Assembly (NCBI GenBank): GCA_003023535.1 | Contig: PXSC01000088.1 | Coordinates: forward strand, 1 to 10,140 | DNA length: 10,140 nt | Direction of reading: 5' to 3' | Source: Halobacteriales archaeon QS_9_70_65 | GTDB lineage: Archaea > Halobacteriota > Halobacteria > Halobacteriales > Haloarculaceae | In this document: in pieces, positions 6,905 to 10,140 of the stretch | Layout: each line of letters begins with the position of its first letter | Position numbering within the stretch: position 1 is the stretch's first letter | The notes under the pieces: generated by a model | The model's database searches: none | Seen by the model: the letters and a program-made list of their open reading frames with translations, nothing else | Told to the model about the DNA's origin: nothing | Position numbers and translations under genes: made by a program

Positions 6905-7451
6905 ATGGACCTCTCCCCGAGCGTCGTCCGCGAGCACGACCGGACGGCACCGGACCCGTCCGCGACCGAGACGGCCACGTTCGGCCTCGGCTGTTTCTGG
7001 GGGCCGGACGGGCGGTTCGGCGCCCTCGAAGGGGTCGTCCGGACCCGCGTCGGCTACGCCGGCGGCACCCGAACCGACCCGTCGTACCACGCCCTCGGCG
7101 ACCGACCCGAATCGGCGGGTTCCGAAGACACAGTACCAGAACGTACTCTTCGCGGCCACGGCCGACCAGCGGGAGACGCTCGCGACCCTCCTCGGGGAGC
7201 GCGGCCTCGAGGCCGACGCGGTCGGGACCCGAATCGAGCGGCTCGACCGCTTCCACCTCGCCGAGGACTACCACCAGAAACACAGCCTCCGGGGGACGCC
7301 GGGACTCCGGTCGGTCTTCGAGGAGCTGGGGTACGACGACGCCGAGTTGCGCGAGTCGCCCGCCGCCGCCGTACTGAACGGGGCGGCCGCGGGCCACGAC
7401 GTCGGCGGGGACCTCGGCGCCGCGCTGGACCGCCGGGTCGGACCGCGGTAG
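6905..7451 (+). pseudogene. msrA: Peptide methionine sulfoxide reductase MsrA, frameshifted with internal deletion
   Basis: MsrA reduces methionine-S-sulfoxide in oxidised proteins. The frame from ATG 6905 gives ATFGLGCFWGPDGRFGALEG with the catalytic Cys30 in GCFWG, then VGYAGGTRTDPSYHALGD, ending in recognisable form at about 7102. The remainder lies one frame over from about 7104: DPNRRVPKTQYQNVLFAAT, RLDRFHLAEDYHQKHSLRG, a C-terminal helix region, stop TAG 7449-7451. In family members the two halves are separated by about 30-40 residues holding the HxE motif with a catalytic Glu and a strand-helix unit; these are absent. Loss of that block plus a frame change means no functional enzyme, and a frameshift during translation would not restore the missing part. 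Both halves are otherwise undamaged, so the change is recent or an assembly artefact. The gene starts 40 bases after the second mobile-element-like segment's target duplication. Confidence 0.85.
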
Positions 7452-7470
7452 AACGGCGAGCCGGTCGGCC

Positions 7471-7620
7471 TCACCGGCCGAGCAGGCGTCGGAACACCCC
7501 CCGCTCTGACAGCGCCTTGTAGATGTAGAAACAAGGGAAAACGAGGAAGACGACCGACAGCAGCAGGACGAACAGCGCCGGGCCGGACAGCAGCGCCGCG
7601 TGTGTGGAGGCAGGGAACAT
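7471..7620 (-). CDS. Small single-span membrane protein, 49 residues
   Basis: From ATG (7618-7620) to TGA (7471-7473) the frame gives MFPASTHAALLSGPALFVLL, continuing LSVVFLVFPCFYIYKALSER and a basic end GVFRRLLGR. It has one strongly hydrophobic segment at about residues 9-35 and a positively charged tail, so it is probably a membrane protein with a cytoplasmic C-terminus. It follows nreA on the same strand after 44 bases and could be read from the same transcript. I do not recognise a family. Support comes from the amphiphilic pattern and position only; a short open frame of this size could be chance, but such a clean hydrophobic core with a basic tail is unlikely to be. Confidence 0.6.
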   Translation of the reverse strand: MFPASTHAALLSGPALFVLLLSVVFLVFPCFYIYKALSERGVFRRLLGR

Positions 7621-7664
7621 ACCTGAGAGAACGGCGACGGCGGCTTAACGGCTTCGAGAGCGCC

Positions 7665-8954
7665 TCAACGGCCGGTGTCGGTGCCGGCGCCGGCGCCGAA
7701 CGCCGAGAGGTCGGCCTGGACGCCGGCGACCATCGTCGACTTCCGCCGGAGGTCGGCCGTCGAGACGGGCAGTCGCGGCTCCAGCTGCCGGATTGCGTCG
7801 TGGAACGACTCCGCGACGGCCGGCTCGGCGTCGAGGGCTCCCCGGACCGCCTCCCGCAACTGCCAGATGCCGACCGGCGCCCAGTACTCGTCGGTGGCGT
7901 GGCGGACGACGAAGACCTTCGCCCGTCGGCCGCGGTCGGACAGCTCCTCCAGAGCCGCCAGCCGGGCGGCGTAGTAGGCGCCGGCGGTCTCCTCGACGTA
8001 CTCCGAGCGACCCTCGTACCCCTCGCGGTCGGCGGCCATGTACATCTGGCCGTCGGTGCCGGGGTTCCAGATCGACCCGGGCGCTTTCAGCTCCAGCAGC
8101 TCGAACTCCCAGTCGCCCGGCGCGGCGACGACCCAGTAGTCGTTGCCGAGGTAGTCGTCGTGCCACACCAGCGTCTCCCCGAGGGTCGGCGCGTTGCGGA
8201 TCGTCCCGCGGAGGTACCGCCCGACGGTGTCGTCGACGGCGGTGATCGACCACCGGGTCGGCACGAGCCGACGGTTCTCCGCCAGCCCGAGGGCGCCGAC
8301 CGACAGCACGTTGTTGATCTCGTAGACGTCGAACCCGCGGCGGTAGAGGTAGGTGATGGCGCCCTCAGCGCGCCAGTCGTCGTCCGACAGCGTCCGCTCG
8401 ACGGCCCGCGGGACCGAGGGATTTTCCGTCAGCCGGGCGTCGTCGGCGCTGGCCCGCGGCCCCCGGGGTGCGGTGACGTCCTCCAGGGGACCCTCGATGT
8501 CGAAGCCGGGCGTCTCCGCCAGCCCGAGTTCGACGTCGACCGGCCGGTCGGCGATGGCCACCTCCCGCTGGGTGCCGACGAAGCCGTCCCAGACGTCCGC
8601 GACGTCGATTGTCGCCCGCCGCGTGGAGTTCAACAGCCCGGCCCGCTTCTCGAAGACGTCCTCGATGTCGAAACCACAGCGGTACCAGTCGCCGTCGGTC
8701 ACGTAGCTGTCGGCGGCGGCCTCGTCGCCGACGGGCGCCAGCAGGCCGGCCGAGACGTCCGGGTACGACGACCGGCCGACGAACACCGACGGCGCCGTCG
8801 ACCCGACCATCGTCCCGCCGGACATGGTCTCGTCGAACCGCGTCCGCGCCGCCTCGATGTGGTCGGTGACCGCGTAGGACTTCTTCTCGGCGAGCTTCCG
8901 CAACTCGACGGACTCGTCGCGGTCGAGCCCGTCGACGTACTCGTCGAGTTGCAT
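7665..8954 (-). CDS. nreA: DNA repair protein NreA
   Basis: A 429-residue protein matching archaeal NreA over its whole length, with the usual family length. Landmarks: N-terminal MQLDEYVDGLDRDESVE; GSTAPSVFVGRSSYPDVSAG (51-70); GFVGTQREVAIADRPVDVELG (124-144); AITYLYRRGFDVYEIN (199-214); ENRRLVPTRWSITAVDDTVG (226-245); LKAPGSIWNP (289-298); EGYEGR and ETAGAYYAARL (311-332). NreA of Archaeoglobus and Haloferax acts in repair of DNA damage such as mitomycin C adducts and binds the clamp PCNA through a C-terminal PIP motif. Here QADLSAFG (413-420) fits Q-x-x-L-x-x-F but lacks the second aromatic residue, and is followed by a nine-residue tail. The start is supported by a TATA-like box 22-28 bases upstream. 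Gene intact; the subtilase gene lies upstream on the same strand, 147 bases away. Confidence 0.93.
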   Translation of the reverse strand: MQLDEYVDGLDRDESVELRKLAEKKSYAVTDHIEAARTRFDETMSGGTMVGSTAPSVFVGRSSYPDVSAGLLAPVGDEAAADSYVTDGDWYRCGFDIEDVFEKRAGLLNSTRRATIDVADVWDGFVGTQREVAIADRPVDVELGLAETPGFDIEGPLEDVTAPRGPRASADDARLTENPSVPRAVERTLSDDDWRAEGAITYLYRRGFDVYEINNVLSVGALGLAENRRLVPTRWSITAVDDTVGRYLRGTIRNAPTLGETLVWHDDYLGNDYWVVAAPGDWEFELLELKAPGSIWNPGTDGQMYMAADREGYEGRSEYVEETAGAYYAARLAALEELSDRGRRAKVFVVRHATDEYWAPVGIWQLREAVRGALDAEPAVAESFHDAIRQLEPRLPVSTADLRRKSTMVAGVQADLSAFGAGAGTDTGR

Positions 8955-8975
8955 GTCAACCGTTCGTCGGGAACG

Positions 8976-8982
8976 AATAAAT
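8976..8982 (-). promoter_or_regulatory. Probable TATA box of nreA
   Basis: ATTTATT on the minus strand lies 22-28 bases before the nreA ATG, in an otherwise GC-rich spacer. The spacing suggests a leaderless transcript independent of the upstream protease gene. Confidence 0.6.
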
Positions 8983-9101
8983 GCTGTTCGGCTGCGGCCA
9001 GCGGAGATACCGGCCGAAAGCGCCGACGGTGCAGGCCTCGACGGCGTGGACTCGATCCTGACCGGTGGTGACGGAGGGCCGCTTCTCGGGGGGTCGCGGC
9101 C

Positions 9102-10140
9102 TCAGACCTCGGTATCGGCGCCGACGACGGTGTTGGTGTCGGTGCCGCCGAAGCTGTCCGTCCCGTCCCCGTCGAGTTTGCCGTCGGAGTCCTCGCCGGG
9201 GACGTCGGGCTCGACGACCTCGGCCTCGGCGGGCCCGAAGGTATAGGTTCCGGTGCCGTCAGCGCCCTCCGGCGCCTCGGCGAAGTACGTCAGCGTCACG
9301 TTACCGTTGTCTCCGACCTGGTCGGCGCTGACGGTCCCCTGGAAGGTGACGGTCCCGCTGTCGGGATCGAAGCTCTCGACGTCGCCGTAGCTTTCCTCGA
9401 CCGTCCAGCCGTCCGGCACCTGGTCGGTGATTGTGACCTCGGCGGCGTTCTCGAAGTCCTCGACGGTGACCCGGACACGGTCGGTCTGGCCGGCCGTGAA
9501 CACGGAGGCGTCGTCGCTCCGGGAGCCGGCGGCGGTGAACTCCGTCGTCACGTCCGGAATCTCGCCCGCGTCGAGGCCGACGTCGAGGTCGAAGTTGACC
9601 TGTACGTCGTAGCCGTTGGCGACGCCGGGGACGTTCACCAGCTTGGCGACGACGAAGTACGTCTCCTCGCTTGGCTCCTCGCCGGCCTCGGCGGTCGGGA
9701 CGTCGACGCTGGTCGAGGCGGACCCCTGTACGGCGGCCGCCCGGGCGACGACGTTCGGCTCGCCGTTGATGCCGGGCTCGGCGCCGTAGACGAACAGATC
9801 GACGTGCGGGTCGCCGCGCGTCAGGCCGGTGTTGCCGCCGGCGTAGCGGGTGAACTCGACGGAGACATCGAGCGTCCCGCCGCGGGTTCGCACGAAGCCG
9901 GCGACCGCTCGGGAGTCATCGGGGATGTTCAGCCCGACCGTCTCCTCGAACGTCGCGCTCGCCGATCCGTCGTCGTCGACGTCGCTGGCGTCCAGCAGTT
10001 CGCGCGCCACGGCGTCGACGGCGGCGTCGGGGTTGACCCGACCGTACCCCTCGTAGGGGTCGCGGTCGCCGAAGTCGTACGTCGGCGTGTGGGCGCGGTG
10101 GTGCGGCGCCGCGGTGAACGCCGTCTCGCTGGCCGTCGCC
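9102..10140 (-). CDS. Secreted subtilisin-like (S8) serine protease, C-terminal part
   Basis: The gene enters from the right edge; 345 residues up to the TGA at 9102-9104 are visible. The first part reads ATASETAFTAAPHHRAHTPT, then DPYEGYGRVNPDAAVDAVAR, the typical last stretch of a subtilase catalytic domain. The Asp, His and Ser active sites lie outside the window. A beta-sandwich region follows (SRAVAGFVRTRGGTLDVSVE, HVDLFVYGAEPG, EETYFVVAKLVN), like the pre-peptidase C-terminal or P-like domains of secreted proteases. Next is a second beta domain resembling DUF11-type repeats (GQTDRVRVTVEDF, VTITDQVPDGWTVEE, GNVTLTYFAEAPEG). Last is an acidic Asp/Gly/Thr-rich tail ending GTDTNTVVGADTEV. 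Such proteins are normally exported by Tat in haloarchaea, but the signal is not visible here. There is no membrane anchor at the C-terminus, so a secreted enzyme is likely. The frame runs open to the edge, so the GTG at 10010 is not the start. Confidence 0.85.
   Translation of the reverse strand, partial: ATASETAFTAAPHHRAHTPTYDFGDRDPYEGYGRVNPDAAVDAVARELLDASDVDDDGSASATFEETVGLNIPDDSRAVAGFVRTRGGTLDVSVEFTRYAGGNTGLTRGDPHVDLFVYGAEPGINGEPNVVARAAAVQGSASTSVDVPTAEAGEEPSEETYFVVAKLVNVPGVANGYDVQVNFDLDVGLDAGEIPDVTTEFTAAGSRSDDASVFTAGQTDRVRVTVEDFENAAEVTITDQVPDGWTVEESYGDVESFDPDSGTVTFQGTVSADQVGDNGNVTLTYFAEAPEGADGTGTYTFGPAEAEVVEPDVPGEDSDGKLDGDGTDSFGGTDTNTVVGADTEV

Noticed and set aside
6437..7159. 240-codon minus-strand open frame covering the second element and the start of msrA
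   Set aside because: It crosses a non-coding hairpin array and the antisense of msrA. Similar translated repeat sequence may appear as spurious proteins in databases.
6905..7451. Programmed frameshifting in msrA (and similarly in thi4)
   Set aside because: Besides the frame change a conserved block is missing, which translation cannot supply, and no slippery sequence with a downstream structure stands out.
7602..9071. 489-codon plus-strand open frame opposite nreA
   Set aside because: The minus strand matches NreA end to end; the plus frame is its complement with Arg/Val/Gly-rich nonsense.

Overview
The window looks like chromosomal DNA of a haloarchaeon (class Halobacteria). It is very GC-rich, its proteins are Asp/Glu-rich, several genes have a TATA-like box about 25-30 bases before the ATG (leaderless pattern), and the families are typical of the group: a Tat lipoprotein, DUF5789, NreA, a Thi4 with an active-site Cys, and a subtilase with acidic tail domains. 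I cannot name a genus.

Layout. 1-729 (-): 5' part of a Tat-exported lipoprotein related to Dyp-type peroxidases. 797-1171 (-): broken remnant of a conserved haloarchaeal gene. 1640-3696 (+): two-gene transporter operon, an Nramp-fold carrier lacking the usual metal ligands followed 5 bases later by a TauE/SafE permease; this block is less GC-rich than its surroundings. 3697-4053: no intact gene, but a 23-base exact copy of a piece of the next gene. 4054-4873 (-): thi4 that has lost its dinucleotide-binding segment through a frameshifting deletion. 4924-5433: non-coding mobile-element-like segment. 5554-5847 (+): DUF5789 protein. 5961-6398 (+): DUF302 protein. 6429-6857: second non-coding element with terminal inverted repeats, an 8-base target duplication and an array of hairpins with three-base loops. 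6905-7451 (+): msrA broken by an internal frameshifting deletion. 7471-7620 (-): 49-residue membrane protein. 7665-8954 (-): DNA repair protein NreA. 9102-10140 (-): C-terminal part of a secreted subtilisin-like protease.

Main points. (1) The non-coding stretches 4924-5433 and 6429-6857 appear to be two members of one MITE-like family: related terminal repeats, two shared internal blocks in the same order, and arrays of short three-base-loop hairpins. (2) Three conserved genes (797-1171, thi4, msrA) each lack an internal block and are out of frame. Two of them start just downstream of one of the elements. This may be real gene decay linked to the elements or an assembly problem; reads across the junctions would settle it. 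(3) The Nramp-like carrier has changed three of the residues that normally hold the metal ion, so its substrate cannot be assumed to be manganese or iron.
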